DNA of 64,000 nucleotides from an uncultured Pseudovibrio sp. (GCA_947496145.1 CANMBS010000002.1:62001-126000); one strand, 5' to 3'. Positions 17,501 to 27,136 are shown, counted from the first letter of the stretch. The notes: generated by a model not told the origin, from the letters alone. Numbers and translations are program-made.

Positions 17501-19410
17501 GCAACTTCTTTCTTATCAGTACGTGCCTGCTCCCAGACAGAGCACAGACCCTCAAAATTGGCTGCCATCATCGCAATGGCTTCTTCATCATCTATTTTTC
17601 CGCCAAGCCACTTTTCCGCAGCTTCAGCAAAAATTGTGCGTCCCACAGCAAAACCTTTCACAAGCTCATGCTGCGCGGCCACCTCAAAACTGGCCGTCAG
17701 CTCATCTATCGGTGCTTCAAGGCCCAGCACCACAATGCCACGGCACCACGGATCATTCGCGCTGATTGCTGCGCAGGCGTTCTGCCAGGCACCCTCCGTC
17801 TTCAGGGGCTCCAGCTTCCACCAGTCTGGGTAAACACCAAGATCATAAAAACGCTGAATGACCTTAGCCGTTGTCTCGTCGTCAACTGGACCTGCCCTGG
17901 ACGCAACAATCTCAAGCAGAAGCTCAAGATTGTTGGCACGGCAGGCATGAGCAAGGCGAACAACAGTTTCCTCCTGCTGTGCCTTCATCTCTTCGCTGTC
18001 ATCAGGGTGATAGAAGCACAAAACCTTTACGACCTGTTCAACAGGCCATTCTGCGAGCTGACTGCCAAAGTCTGGGCCAATCTCCAATCGCAACGGGCGC
18101 GATCCGGGTTGCTCAACGGGGCGACCAATCCAAAGGCCAGTCCCAACTGCTTCAAAGAGAGCTTCCTCACCAAGCCGCCCATCACACAGGATGCCAAAAT
18201 CATCACTGCCAGCACGCACCCGCTGAGCAGCCCTCAGGCAAACCAGTTTGAACTCATTGATCTTATGAGCAGGTGCACCGACCTTTGCCGCCATGTCTTC
18301 CAGTTGGGCGCGATGGTCAAAGGCAAACACTTTCATGTTTGGCCAGTCACCCTTGCGGTTGGTTGCCCAGTGAACCTGCTCCAGTTTTTTATCTTTGCGC
18401 AGGGCATGTTCTGTAGAGCCGTTTTTGAGGAACCACTGCAATTCTTCCCAGCTCGGATAAGCAGGCGCACAGCCATGACGGGAGACGGCAAACGCACCAC
18501 ACGCATTTGCGTAGGTGAGGGTGGTCTCCCAGCTCTCGTCCTTCAGCCAGCCACGCAGCAGGCCGGACATGAACCCGTCACCAGCACCAAGTACGTTGAA
18601 CACTTCAATCGGAAAACCCGGACCCGACTTGCCTTCATCAAGGCTGGCACCAATGGCATCTTCAAACACCACAGCACCCATCGGGCCGCGCTTGCAAACA
18701 AGAGCAGCGCCACTGACCTTGCGCACAGCGTTCAGTGCCTCAAGCGTATTGGTAGAGCCGCCCGCAATATGAAATTCCTCTTCTGTGCCAACGATCAGAT
18801 CAAATAAATGCAGGTGCTGCTGAAATTCCGCAGTTACTTTTTCAGAGGCAATAAACCGCTCTTCACCATCACCATGACCCGCAAGCCCCCACAGGTTCGG
18901 GCGGTAATCAATATCCAGAGCAGTACGCGCGCCATTTTCCTTCGCAAGACGTAAGGCTTTTAAAACCGCCGCTTCAGTGCGCGGGTGAGAAAGATGAGTG
19001 CCAGTAACTGTGACACAGCCTGCTTTTGCGATGAACACCGGGTCAATGTCATCTTCACACAATGCCATGTCTGCGCAATTCTCGCGATAAAAGATCAGCG
19101 GAAACTGTTCTTTGTCGCGAATGCCAAGAAGAACAAGGGCGGTCAGACGGTCTTTATCAGTCACAAGACCGTCAACACAAACCCCTTCTTTTACAAGCTG
19201 CTCGCGGATAAAGCGTCCCATATGCTCATCTCCAACGCGGGAGATGAGCGCCGACTTCAGGCCCAGACGTGCAGTGCCCACAGACATGTTGGTTGGTGAG
19301 CCACCCACGTACTTTTTGAAGGAAGACATATCTTCCAGCCGGCTGCCAACCTGCGTCCCATACAGATCAACGGAGGATCGGCCGATTGTGATGACATCGA
19401 GTGGTTTCAA
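17497..19410 (-). CDS. iolC: 5-dehydro-2-deoxygluconokinase fused to a DUF2090 domain
   Basis: 637 residues. The N-terminal half (about 1-320) is a PfkB-type sugar kinase: DVITIGRSSVDLYG at the start and the ATP/catalytic signature NVLGAGDGFMSGLL. The second half (about 330-637, from VFAFDHRAQLEDMAAK) is DUF2090, an aldolase-like TIM barrel fused to IolC in many proteobacteria and possibly replacing IolJ. The start is placed at a TTG (19408-19410), with GGGAGA six bases upstream, giving the family start LKPLDVITIG; the frame remains open 17 codons further but without family similarity. First gene of the iolC-D-E-B run. Confidence 0.92.
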   Translation of the reverse strand: MKPLDVITIGRSSVDLYGTQVGSRLEDMSSFKKYVGGSPTNMSVGTARLGLKSALISRVGDEHMGRFIREQLVKEGVCVDGLVTDKDRLTALVLLGIRDKEQFPLIFYRENCADMALCEDDIDPVFIAKAGCVTVTGTHLSHPRTEAAVLKALRLAKENGARTALDIDYRPNLWGLAGHGDGEERFIASEKVTAEFQQHLHLFDLIVGTEEEFHIAGGSTNTLEALNAVRKVSGAALVCKRGPMGAVVFEDAIGASLDEGKSGPGFPIEVFNVLGAGDGFMSGLLRGWLKDESWETTLTYANACGAFAVSRHGCAPAYPSWEELQWFLKNGSTEHALRKDKKLEQVHWATNRKGDWPNMKVFAFDHRAQLEDMAAKVGAPAHKINEFKLVCLRAAQRVRAGSDDFGILCDGRLGEEALFEAVGTGLWIGRPVEQPGSRPLRLEIGPDFGSQLAEWPVEQVVKVLCFYHPDDSEEMKAQQEETVVRLAHACRANNLELLLEIVASRAGPVDDETTAKVIQRFYDLGVYPDWWKLEPLKTEGAWQNACAAISANDPWCRGIVVLGLEAPIDELTASFEVAAQHELVKGFAVGRTIFAEAAEKWLGGKIDDEEAIAMMAANFEGLCSVWEQARTDKKEVA

Positions 19411-19452
19411 TGGAATCTCCCAATCAGATACTAGTATTTCATGAAAGATTAC

Positions 19453-19510
19453 ATATTCCAATTTTTATCACAAGTGGAATATTTATTCAAAATAGAATGG
19501 GCTTTATTCC
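19453..19510. promoter_or_regulatory. Probable IolR sites in front of iolC
   Basis: ATATTCCA (19453-19460) and TGGAATAT (19475-19482) form an inverted pair. GGAATATTTATTCA (19476-19489) fits a GGAA-N6-TTC pattern, and a further TATTCC lies at 19505-19510. As I recall, RpiR-type IolR of Sinorhizobium recognises a GGAA-N6-TTCC type sequence. The cluster sits 43-100 bases upstream of the iolC start. Binding is inferred. Confidence 0.6.
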
Positions 19511-19579
19511 AAAAATGTGAAGAGACTCAAATTCATCCGGCTCATTCAGCTGTTACGTGGCTGATTTCTGAGTGATCCT

Positions 19580-20431
19580 TTATGAGAGTGATGTCCATTT
19601 GCGTGCGTCTCCCACGGCCACTGCAATCGATGTTGCAAGGCACATGGTTGTGGAGAGTGAGCGGAACGCGCCATGCTCAGCCTCGTTGACTTCCAGTACG
19701 GTTGATGAAACCCGTGCGATCGGGGACAGGACGCTGTCGGTTAAAGCAATCACGGAGACGCCGCGACCAAACGCCTTGCTGGCAAGCTCCACGACTTCAG
19801 GAGAGTAGGGGCTGAAGGTGGAGACGAACAGAGCGTCTTTCTCGCTGATGAACTGAAGGCGCTCCTCTAAGATGCCGCCGGTTCCTTCCAGAAGGTTGGT
19901 GTGTACACCCATCTTTCCTAATGTGTAATGCAGATAGCTGACTACAGGATAGGCTCGGCGTAATCCCAGCAAATGTATGGTTTCTGCACCCGTAAGCATA
20001 TCAATCGCGCTCTGCATTGCGTTGGTGTCGATCTGGCGAACCAGCTCGTCCAGCGATTGCTTGGAGCGTTCTGCAAAGCTGCTTAAAATGCTGCCCGGAG
20101 TATTAGCTCCGCTCTCCCGGATCTTGGTCAGGCGCTCTGTATATTCAGAGTTGCGGCCAACCAGCTGGCCCTGAAAGATCTGCTGCATCTGTGAAAAGCC
20201 GTCAAATCCAAGTGTTTGTGCAAAGCGTACAAGAGTGGAGGGTTGCACACCAGCCGCACTTGCGATTTCGGCTGTGGTTCCCAGCGCGATTCTGTCCGGA
20301 TTGGCCAGTGCGTACCTTGCGCATTGCAAAAGTCGTTTAGGCATGCTGTCCGAAAGAGTACTTATGCGCGCTTTCAGGCTCTCATAGTCCGAAGGAATGT
20401 CTGGGTTAATTACGTTCAAATTCTCAGTCAT
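19580..20431 (-). CDS. iolR: RpiR-family regulator of inositol genes (IolR-like)
   Basis: 283 residues. N-terminal RpiR helix-turn-helix (about 25-95, with TTAEIASAAGVQPSTLVRFAQTLGFDGFSQMQ) and a C-terminal SIS sugar-phosphate-binding domain (about 125-265, with IHLLGLRRAYPVVSYLHYTLG and DALFVSTFSPYSPEVVELA). It lies between iolC and the divergent importer genes, which is the rhizobial arrangement. In that group the repressor is released by 2-deoxy-5-keto-gluconate-6-phosphate; that ligand is inferred from homologues. It is the gene nearest the shared control region. Confidence 0.88.
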   Translation of the reverse strand: MTENLNVINPDIPSDYESLKARISTLSDSMPKRLLQCARYALANPDRIALGTTAEIASAAGVQPSTLVRFAQTLGFDGFSQMQQIFQGQLVGRNSEYTERLTKIRESGANTPGSILSSFAERSKQSLDELVRQIDTNAMQSAIDMLTGAETIHLLGLRRAYPVVSYLHYTLGKMGVHTNLLEGTGGILEERLQFISEKDALFVSTFSPYSPEVVELASKAFGRGVSVIALTDSVLSPIARVSSTVLEVNEAEHGAFRSLSTTMCLATSIAVAVGDARKWTSLS

Positions 20432-20442
20432 GAAAAAAATCT

Positions 20443-20498
20443 ATTCCAAAACTTGAAAAATCGCAATGTACGTTCTATAAATTTGGAATGAATTTTCT
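20443..20498. promoter_or_regulatory. Probable IolR sites between iolR and the importer
   Basis: ATTCCAAA (20443-20450) mirrors TTTGGAAT (20482-20489), and GGAATGAATTTTCT (20485-20498) is another GGAA-N6-TTC site like the one before iolC. The remaining gap to 20770 has no convincing gene; it contains a small palindrome TTCCCGCCGGGAA at 20577-20589. Confidence 0.55.
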
Positions 20499-20770
20499 GA
20501 ATTAGTTATATTTAGATGAATTCAACTGTTGTGAGGCGGTCGTTTCCGCTCTTCCATCGCCTTGTTACACGGCTAGTTCCCGCCGGGAAGGTGCAATCAG
20601 AAATGCGCTGCTGTTGGAAGGTGATAGGTGATTTTGCCCGTGGGACGGCAGACCACAACGACCATGCGAAAATCGCATTCAAACCTGATGGTATGGACGA
20701 GATAGCATCAGCGTTTTTAAGGGGAAGCCCTGCGTTTTAATTGGCGTACTGCCAATCTTGGGAGGTTTAG

Positions 20771-21697
20771 ATGCAAAAGACTATACGTGCGCTCGCAGCA
20801 GCTGCTGCGATCACCGCCGCGCCTGCGGTAATGGCTGCCGATATTATTGTGGTCAGTCACGGTCAGGCAAATGACCCATTCTGGTCTGTTGTAAAGAACG
20901 GTGTTGACAAAGCCGCGAAAGACAGCGGCGCAAACGTTGCTTACCGTGCGCCGGAAACTTTTGACATGGTTGCCATGAGCCAGCTTATTGATGCAGCAAT
21001 CGTGCAGGAGCCAGATGGAATTGTTGTGTCCATTCCAGATGGTGACGCGCTTGGTCCGTCCATTACCAAAGCAATTGAAGCTGGAATTCCCGTTATCTCC
21101 ATGAACTCTGGCGGCGACGTATCTGCAAGCTTTGGCGCTTTGCTGCACGTTGGTCAGGACGAGTTTGACGCCGGTAAAGCAGCAGGCAAAAAACTTGCGG
21201 ACATGGGCGGCAAGGTCGGCATCTGCGTCAATCAGGAGGTGGGGAACGTGTCTCTCGATCTGCGCTGTGACGGTTTTGCAGCAGGCTTTGGGGGCAACGT
21301 GACCGTCGTTCCAACCAATAACGACCCGGCAGAAGTTGAAGCGAAGATCAAGGCAACTCTGGACTCCAGCGAAGACATCGACACCATCATGGGTCTCAGT
21401 GCTTCTCTTGTTGGCGAGTCAGCAGTAGCAGCGGTTGAAGCGGTAGGGCGTACCGGTGAAGTCAACGTTGCAACCTTCGATATGTCCGCAGGTTTCCTGC
21501 AGGCCGTTGTTGATGGCAAGGCAGCATTTGCAATTGACCAGCAGCAGTTCCTGCAAGGCTATCTGCCGGTCATCTTCCTCGCTCTCAATGCAGAGTATGG
21601 CTTGATCCCGGGCGGTAACGTTCCATCCGGTCCCAATCTGATCACGGCTGACAAAGCAGGCCACGTTGTTGAGCTGTCCGCTCAGGGCATCCGCTAA
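20771..21697 (+). CDS. ibpA: Periplasmic inositol-binding protein of an ABC importer
   Basis: 308 residues. A Sec signal peptide (KTIRALAAAAAITAAPAVMAA, cleavage near residue 22) is followed by a periplasmic-binding-protein type 1 fold (DIIVVSHGQANDPFWSVVKNGV, a PBP1 sugar-binder opening). It begins the rightward importer operon next to iolR, which together with the surrounding iol genes points to myo-inositol as ligand. The ATG follows GGGAGGT closely. The fold is certain; substrate is from context. Confidence 0.88.
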   Translation: MQKTIRALAAAAAITAAPAVMAADIIVVSHGQANDPFWSVVKNGVDKAAKDSGANVAYRAPETFDMVAMSQLIDAAIVQEPDGIVVSIPDGDALGPSITKAIEAGIPVISMNSGGDVSASFGALLHVGQDEFDAGKAAGKKLADMGGKVGICVNQEVGNVSLDLRCDGFAAGFGGNVTVVPTNNDPAEVEAKIKATLDSSEDIDTIMGLSASLVGESAVAAVEAVGRTGEVNVATFDMSAGFLQAVVDGKAAFAIDQQQFLQGYLPVIFLALNAEYGLIPGGNVPSGPNLITADKAGHVVELSAQGIR

Positions 21698-21757
21698 GCG
21701 CTATGCTATGGGAGGGGTGCTGAGCCCCTCTCATCCATGCAATCTGAGGGAAATACA

Positions 21758-22864
21758 ATGTCCGATCTTGCAGTTGAGAGCACGGACGAAAGAGTAAAAA
21801 AGATCTCGCTCATCTCCCGGCTCATGAAGCGCCCGGAACTCGGCGCTATTGCTGGCCTCGCTCTCGTAACACTCTTCTTTCTTTTCACGGCTGACCCCAG
21901 GATGTTTACCCTCGCGGGGATCATGAACTTCATGACGCCTGCTGCCCAGCTCGGTATTCTGGCAATCGGAGCAGCACTTCTCATGATCGGCGGCGAGTTC
22001 GACCTCTCCGTTGGCTCCATGGTTGCTTTCACAGGGCTGATCTTCGGCGCGGCAATGGTCACCTTTGACCTTCCGCTATTTGCAGCGATCATTGTCACCT
22101 TCATGGCGGCAACTGCGATGGGCGCCCTCAACGGGCAGATCGTTATCCGCACAGGTCTGCCGTCTTTTATCGTAACGCTGGCGTTCCTCTTCATTCTGCG
22201 TGGTTTGTCTCTTGTTGGTCTGAAAGCAGCAACCGGCGGCTCCACCCAGCTCCGAGGCATCCGTCAGGAGTTTGAAGGCAGCTGGCTTGCTGAGTTCTTC
22301 AGCGGCGAAGCGTTTACACCCCTGTTCTATTGGTTGGCGGAATCTGGCTGGATCGACACCTTCAAGTCCGGCAAACCAAAGGTCGACGGTGTTCCGGTTG
22401 ATATCATCTGGTTCCTGCTGCTGGCTCTGGCTGCAACATGGGTGCTCCTGCGCTCCCGTTATGGCAGCTGGATTTTCGCAGCCGGTGGGGACAGTAACGC
22501 AGCCAGCAATTCCGGTGTGCCGGTGCGCACTGTCAAAATGTACCTGTTCATGTTCACCGCTTGCTGCGCAGCACTTGTCGCAATTCTTACTGTAATGGAT
22601 GCAGGCTCTACCGACGCCCGTCGTGGCTTCCAGAAGGAATTTGAGGCCATCATTGCAGCGGTGATTGGTGGTTGTTTGCTCACCGGCGGTTACGGCTCCG
22701 CAATTGGCGCGTTCTTCGGCTCCATTATCTTCGGTATGGTGTTGATCGGCCTCAGCTACACCAACATCGATCAGGACTGGTATCTGGTCTTCCTCGGTTC
22801 CATGCTGCTGATTGCGGTGTTGTTTAACAACATGATCCGCAAGCGCGTCACAGGGGAGCGCTGA
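21758..22864 (+). CDS. iatP: Inositol-type ABC transporter permease
   Basis: 368-residue inner-membrane permease of the RbsC/BPD_transp_2 family with about nine to ten helices; the family core [21 protein letters not shown] and the EAA-like [21 protein letters not shown] are present. The ATG at 21758, preceded by GAGGGAAA, is preferred over one seven codons upstream. It is followed after 2 bases by the ATPase gene. Inositol specificity is inferred from the operon. Confidence 0.88.
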   Translation: MSDLAVESTDERVKKISLISRLMKRPELGAIAGLALVTLFFLFTADPRMFTLAGIMNFMTPAAQLGILAIGAALLMIGGEFDLSVGSMVAFTGLIFGAAMVTFDLPLFAAIIVTFMAATAMGALNGQIVIRTGLPSFIVTLAFLFILRGLSLVGLKAATGGSTQLRGIRQEFEGSWLAEFFSGEAFTPLFYWLAESGWIDTFKSGKPKVDGVPVDIIWFLLLALAATWVLLRSRYGSWIFAAGGDSNAASNSGVPVRTVKMYLFMFTACCAALVAILTVMDAGSTDARRGFQKEFEAIIAAVIGGCLLTGGYGSAIGAFFGSIIFGMVLIGLSYTNIDQDWYLVFLGSMLLIAVLFNNMIRKRVTGER

Positions 22865-22866
22865 TC

Positions 22867-23646
22867 ATGTCATCACCTATCGTTGAGATGAAGAATATCG
22901 AAAAGCACTTCGGTTCTGTAATTGCTTTGGCTGGTGTTTCCTTCTCCGTCATGCCCGGCGAAGTGCATTGTCTGCTGGGTGATAACGGTGCAGGTAAATC
23001 CACCTTCATCAAAACCATGTCCGGCGTGCACAAGCCAAGCAAGGGCGAGATCTTCGTTGATGGTCAGAAGCAGGTTTTTGAAAGCCCGCGTGATGCCATG
23101 AATGCAGGCATTGCAACGGTGCATCAGGATCTCGCCATGATCCCGCTCATGTCCATCACCCGCAACTTCTGGCTTGGCCGTGAGCCGGTCAAAAAGTTTG
23201 GCCCGGTCTCTTACTTCGATCACAAGTACGCCAATGAGGTGACTATGAAGGAGATGTCTAGAATGGGCATCAACCTGCGCGAGCCGGATCAGGCTGTTGG
23301 CACACTGTCCGGCGGCGAGCGCCAGACAGTCGCAATTGCACGCGCCGTCTACTTCGGTGCGAAGGTCCTTATCCTCGACGAGCCAACCTCTGCGCTGGGC
23401 GTACGCCAGACAGCAAACGTGCTCTCAACCATGGATAAGGTCCGCAAGAAAGGTGTTGGTGTCGTGTTCATTTCGCACAACGTACGCCACGCCATGGCAG
23501 TGGGGGATCGCTTCACAGTACTGAACCGGGGCAAGACCCTCGGCACTGCGAAGAAGGGCGACATAACAACAGAAGAATTGCAGGACCTGATGGCAGGCGG
23601 GCAGGAACTGGCCTCACTGGAAGCCTCTCTGGGCGGCACCGTCTGA
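22867..23646 (+). CDS. iatA: Inositol-type ABC transporter ATP-binding protein
   Basis: 259-residue single-module ABC ATPase. Walker [11 protein letters not shown]-loop [11 protein letters not shown], signature [18 protein letters not shown], Walker [13 protein letters not shown] and H-loop FISHNVRHA. Most sugar importers of the RbsC class use a duplicated ATPase of about 500 residues; this one has a single nucleotide-binding domain, so it should act as a homodimer. It starts 2 bases after the permease stop, with GGGGAG as ribosome site. Confidence 0.9.
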   Translation: MSSPIVEMKNIEKHFGSVIALAGVSFSVMPGEVHCLLGDNGAGKSTFIKTMSGVHKPSKGEIFVDGQKQVFESPRDAMNAGIATVHQDLAMIPLMSITRNFWLGREPVKKFGPVSYFDHKYANEVTMKEMSRMGINLREPDQAVGTLSGGERQTVAIARAVYFGAKVLILDEPTSALGVRQTANVLSTMDKVRKKGVGVVFISHNVRHAMAVGDRFTVLNRGKTLGTAKKGDITTEELQDLMAGGQELASLEASLGGTV

Positions 23647-23791
23647 GGAGACTGCCGATCTATGGATTTGCAGCAATTTAAGAACTGCAAAAAACAATGA
23701 GCCTCGCCGGCTCAACAAGTAAGACTGAGAGGTGGCGTGAGGCCCATGCCACAGCTCCATTGCAGCGAAGCCCCTACCGGGCGTTTTCAGG

Positions 23792-24913
23792 ATGACTGAG
23801 ATGGAAAAAATCGGCGTAGGTCTGATTGGGACCGGATACATGGGCAAATGCCATGCTTTGGCATGGAATGCCGTGCCCGGTGTATTTGGCGGCAAGCTCA
23901 AACCGGAACTGGTGATGCTTGCTGAGGTGAATGAAGAACTGGCAGCAGCTCGGGCGCAGGAATTTGGCTTTACCAAATCTACGGGCAACTGGAGGGACTT
24001 GCTCAGCGACCCCCATGTTCAGATCATCTCCATCACCACGCCAAACCAGTTCCACCCGGAAATGGCAATTGCAGCACTGGAAGCTGGCAAGCATGTCTAC
24101 TGCGAAAAACCAATGGCTCCCTCTTTTGAAGACGCGCAAAAGATGCTGGAGGTCGCACGCAAAACCGGCAAGAAAACCTTCCTCGGGTACAACTACATCC
24201 AGAACCCCATGATGCGCCGGATTAGCGCGCTGCTACGCGGGAATGAGATTGGCGATGTGCTTCAGGTCCGCATTGAAATGGACGAAGACTTTATGGCCAG
24301 TCCGGCAGATGAGTGGGGCATCAAAAGCGGCGCAGCCTCCGGTTTCGGCGCTCTGGATGATTTCGGCGTCCACACACTCTCTCTGCTCAGCGCACTGGAG
24401 CTGAACATCGCAAAAGTCATGTGCCATATGACCAAACCTTACGCGACCCGTAAGGATAAAGAGGGTAGGGATATACCCGTCGAAACCTATGATGCGGCAA
24501 CCGTTCTGTTTGAGCTGGCAAATGGTGGCAATGGCACGCTGCAACTCAACCGTGCTGCATGGGGGCGTAAAGGACGCATTGCCGTGCAGATCTTCGGCTC
24601 AAAAGGCTCCATCACTTACGATCAGGAGCGCATGAACGAGATGAAGGTCTATAAAGCAGAAGGACCCGCAGCCTCACAGGGCTTCACAACCATTCTGGCA
24701 GGACCAGCTCATGAACCTTTCGGGCGCTTCATCCCGGCACCCGGCCACGGCATCGGCTTTAACGACCTGAAAGTTATCGAGGTCAGCGAAATTCTGAAGA
24801 GTTTGCAGGGGCAAGACAGTCACCTCATTGATTTTGAAAAAGGCATCAAAATCGAAGGACTTGTACACGCCATGGCAAAATCATTCGAGCGCGCTGGCTG
24901 GGTTACTGTTTAA
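23792..24913 (+). CDS. Gfo/Idh/MocA dehydrogenase, probably inositol-related
   Basis: 373 residues. N-terminal Rossmann fold with GLIGTGYMGKCHALAW, EKP motif in VYCEKPMAPSFEDAQ, and C-terminal alpha/beta domain containing GALDDFGVHTLSLL, whose Asp/His pair would be catalytic. It is the second member of this family in the locus and sits downstream of the importer, so oxidation of scyllo-inositol or another inositol isomer is plausible; it is too diverged from iolG (330 residues) to be a copy. A 145-base gap separates it from iatA. The true start could be the ATG at 23801. Confidence 0.82.
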   Translation: MTEMEKIGVGLIGTGYMGKCHALAWNAVPGVFGGKLKPELVMLAEVNEELAAARAQEFGFTKSTGNWRDLLSDPHVQIISITTPNQFHPEMAIAALEAGKHVYCEKPMAPSFEDAQKMLEVARKTGKKTFLGYNYIQNPMMRRISALLRGNEIGDVLQVRIEMDEDFMASPADEWGIKSGAASGFGALDDFGVHTLSLLSALELNIAKVMCHMTKPYATRKDKEGRDIPVETYDAATVLFELANGGNGTLQLNRAAWGRKGRIAVQIFGSKGSITYDQERMNEMKVYKAEGPAASQGFTTILAGPAHEPFGRFIPAPGHGIGFNDLKVIEVSEILKSLQGQDSHLIDFEKGIKIEGLVHAMAKSFERAGWVTV

Positions 24914-24936
24914 GTCTGCACCCGCTTTAAAGAGAG

Positions 24937-24961
24937 AGGGCGCTTTACTGTGCCCTTTTTC
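24937..24961 (+). terminator. Terminator after the importer/dehydrogenase operon
   Basis: AGGGC (24937-24941) and GCCCT (24952-24956) with a 10-base loop, then a T run to 24960. It lies 24 bases after the dehydrogenase stop. The stem is short. Confidence 0.55.
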
Positions 24962-25103
24962 CTCCATGATTTGAGTGGCTTGGCTGAGAAAAACGAGTTT
25001 CCCCCTTAAAAGCCCTTGGGAAAACTCATAGAGGTGCTGGACAGGATAATTTTAGCACCCTATAAGACCCTCACCTCAGCGGGGCACAACGCCTAACGCG
25101 AAG

Positions 25104-25179
25104 GCCCGGATAGCTCAGTTGGTAGAGCAGCGGATTGAAAATCCGCGTGTCGGTGGTTCGAATCCGCCTCCGGGCACCA
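25104..25179 (+). tRNA. tRNA-Phe (GAA)
   Basis: 76 bases with encoded CCA. The acceptor arms GCCCGGA and TCCGGGC pair fully; the D-loop contains AGTTGGTAGAGC; the anticodon stem-loop CGGATTGAAAATCCG shows anticodon GAA; the T-loop is GGTTCGAATCC. A dead integrase lies 58 bases beyond its 3' end. Confidence 0.97.
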
Positions 25180-25237
25180 TTTATTTTCCCGATTATATAA
25201 ATTTAGTTGGTCTTTCTCATTTGATTCGTCCTTTGAG

Positions 25238-25563
25238 TTAGGTACTTTTTATTCCGCGTGCGCTCAGTTCCGCTTCAAAACGGGACGCGATATGTTCCAT
25301 ACCTCGACGAAGTTCTGCCCCTTTGGCACAGTGCCGCGCCATCTCCTCTGTTTCATGCCCTAGTGCTGCTGCGATCTCCCGATCAGACATACCAGCTTCA
25401 CGAAGGAGCCACGCAACCGTGAGGGGCGGGCCGTAGAGGCTGAGGCCCTATCCAACCTTGTCCGTGTTCTCCAACCGTTGACGAAGCTTATTCCATGAGC
25501 TGCGCAGGCCAGCCTCTGTTTACGTCGTGTCACGCAAGGTGGTGTAGAGCGTTTCCGCATCAT
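25238..25563 (-). pseudogene. Tyrosine recombinase (phage-type integrase), degraded C-terminus
   Basis: One minus-strand frame reads TEAGLRSSWNKLRQRLE, GLSLYGPPLTVAWLLREAGM and SDREIAAALGHETEEMARHC, the C-terminal half of a Rhizobiales tyrosine integrase. It is interrupted by TAA and TAG codons. The GLRHT block that holds the catalytic Arg and His is changed to GPPLT, and the nucleophile Tyr after MARH is Cys, so it is dead. The stop is at 25238-25240. Its position next to tRNA-Phe marks an old integration site. No second att copy was recognised in the window. Confidence 0.75.
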
Positions 25564-25915
25564 GTTTAAGAGCTATTTTCAAGGAAGGTGCTTAGTTGGC
25601 AAATAACGGGCGAGTAAAGCTCTGTTCCGGCTTCGGCTAGCTGGATCTTTTCGAGTAGATTTCACGTTGGCATTGCCAGTATTATCTTCGCTTTTCCTCG
25701 CCTTGGTGATCTGTAAACCCCATGTTTCCGGTATGTACAGTCTTGTAGGGTTGCTGTTGAGATTTCAGTTTTGTGGAAACAGGTTAAAGCAGGCACAAGG
25801 TCCGCCATGGTCACATAACTAGATATGCCCACCAGCATCCCAAGGGCTGCCCAGATGTTAAACGCTTTTAAAACTGGTCAGTGTAGCAAACCGAAACATG
25901 AGGCATTCCGGTCAG
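25564..25915. other. Gap without recognisable gene
   Basis: Some of it may be further integrase or island debris, since the integrase frame runs into it for a few codons, but no conserved motif can be named. No RNA gene or strong palindrome was seen. Confidence 0.4.
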
Positions 25916-26668
25916 TTATGTCCACCACGCATCCGGGGAAGTGTAAGTATCGTAACTGTTGTTGTTTCGCTCCCATTGGTATTGGGCGGAATCGTAGGAA
26001 GACATGGACTCAAGTTTTGCATCAGGATCGGTTTGCTGTGCCTCAAACAATTCTTCATGTGCTTTGGTGAGCAAGGTAATGACCGGGTCATCGGAAAAGA
26101 ATTCACTTTCCTTACCGTTCGAAAGGCGTTTGTAACTGGCCTGAGCGTTTGCTTTGTTAACGGCCCACTCGAAACTGGACTTTTCGTCTTCTGAGCTCTC
26201 TTCTTCCAGATACTTTAGCAGCGACAGGTAGTTATCGGCAGTTGATTCTGCTTCAGGATCGCTCTTGTTCAGCGCCTGTTCCAGTTGCTCATCCATGACA
26301 AGCTGCGCCGCTTTAATCTCTTCTTTCGAGAAGTAACCATTCTCATTCGATGCGATGCTATAAAGCGTGGCCCGGTCGAATTTCAGATCGTCGAAAATCT
26401 CTCGCCGGAATGCCTCGATGTCGTCCTTGTACCTGGCAGAGGTGGTTTCAAGGTCGCCGTAGCGGTCCGTCAGTTTAGCGCGTGCATCAACAGCGTTGTC
26501 TGGCATGGAAGACACGTCCAACTCGGTGGACTTCTTTTCTGTTTCGTCATCCTGAAGCAGAACGCTTTGGGTCGTGCGAGAGGCAAATGATGTTGTATTG
26601 CCGACAAACTTGGCAATGCTGTAGTTGGACAAGCTGTATGTGGATCCGCCGCCGCTGAAAATGCTCAC
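25916..26668 (-). CDS. Hypothetical acidic, helical protein
   Basis: About 250 residues, no family recognised. The N-terminus (SIFSGGGSTYSLSNYS) is low-complexity Ser/Gly; the middle (about residues 55-200) is strongly helical and acidic, with KLTDRYGDLETTSARYKDD and LSLLKYLEEESSEDEK; the C-terminus is rich in Tyr, Ser and Asn. There is no signal peptide. The GTG at 26668 lies 8 bases after AAAGGA and is preferred; an ATG at 26677 and an upstream extension are possible. It lies beside the integrase remnant, so it may be cargo of the lost element. Unusual ending DAWWT. Confidence 0.6.
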   Translation of the reverse strand: MSIFSGGGSTYSLSNYSIAKFVGNTTSFASRTTQSVLLQDDETEKKSTELDVSSMPDNAVDARAKLTDRYGDLETTSARYKDDIEAFRREIFDDLKFDRATLYSIASNENGYFSKEEIKAAQLVMDEQLEQALNKSDPEAESTADNYLSLLKYLEEESSEDEKSSFEWAVNKANAQASYKRLSNGKESEFFSDDPVITLLTKAHEELFEAQQTDPDAKLESMSSYDSAQYQWERNNNSYDTYTSPDAWWT

Positions 26669-27136
26669 AGTAAACATCCTTTCAAAAAATAAATTAGCGC
26701 GATAATATTCGCACAAACTTGCTTAGCGCTTGCTAGTTACGGCATGGTGCTTTGCGGAAAGGTTGCTTGACGTCAGAAGACCTTCAATGCTGGCTATGTG
26801 GAGAAGTTCACCTCAATATAGCTTTCCGTTGGTTCTGCCGCTCTGGTCTTGAAAGCAACGTTGAGCGATGCATCAATGAAAGATTGGTCGCTGGCGTGAC
26901 TTCAATCATGAGACATAGGCGATCAAAGCCGACTTCTCTTTTCCAGCATTAAGAGCTGTACATGCTTTTAAGTAAGTTATCGAGTGGTGGGGCAGGGCTG
27001 TTGTGATGGGCTGCTCTGCAATTGAAAAGAGCCAGTAATTGCTGTTGGCATGCAATTCGTCCAAGTTTAATATGGGTGAAAATAACCATCTGATCACCGC
27101 GATATACCTCAACCTCAAAGGCTTAAAGGCAACCAC
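26669..27136. other. Intergenic region between divergent genes
   Basis: Should hold promoters for both neighbours. Short frames here have no family likeness. No strong palindrome or RNA gene was recognised. Confidence 0.4.

Noticed and set aside
17668-18807. 379-codon plus-strand frame inside iolC
   Set aside because: The opposite strand encodes the complete kinase and DUF2090 domains; the plus frame reads as low-complexity shadow sequence.
20516-20740. Short plus-strand frame upstream of the inositol-binding protein
   Set aside because: No ribosome site, no family likeness, and it occupies the promoter region.
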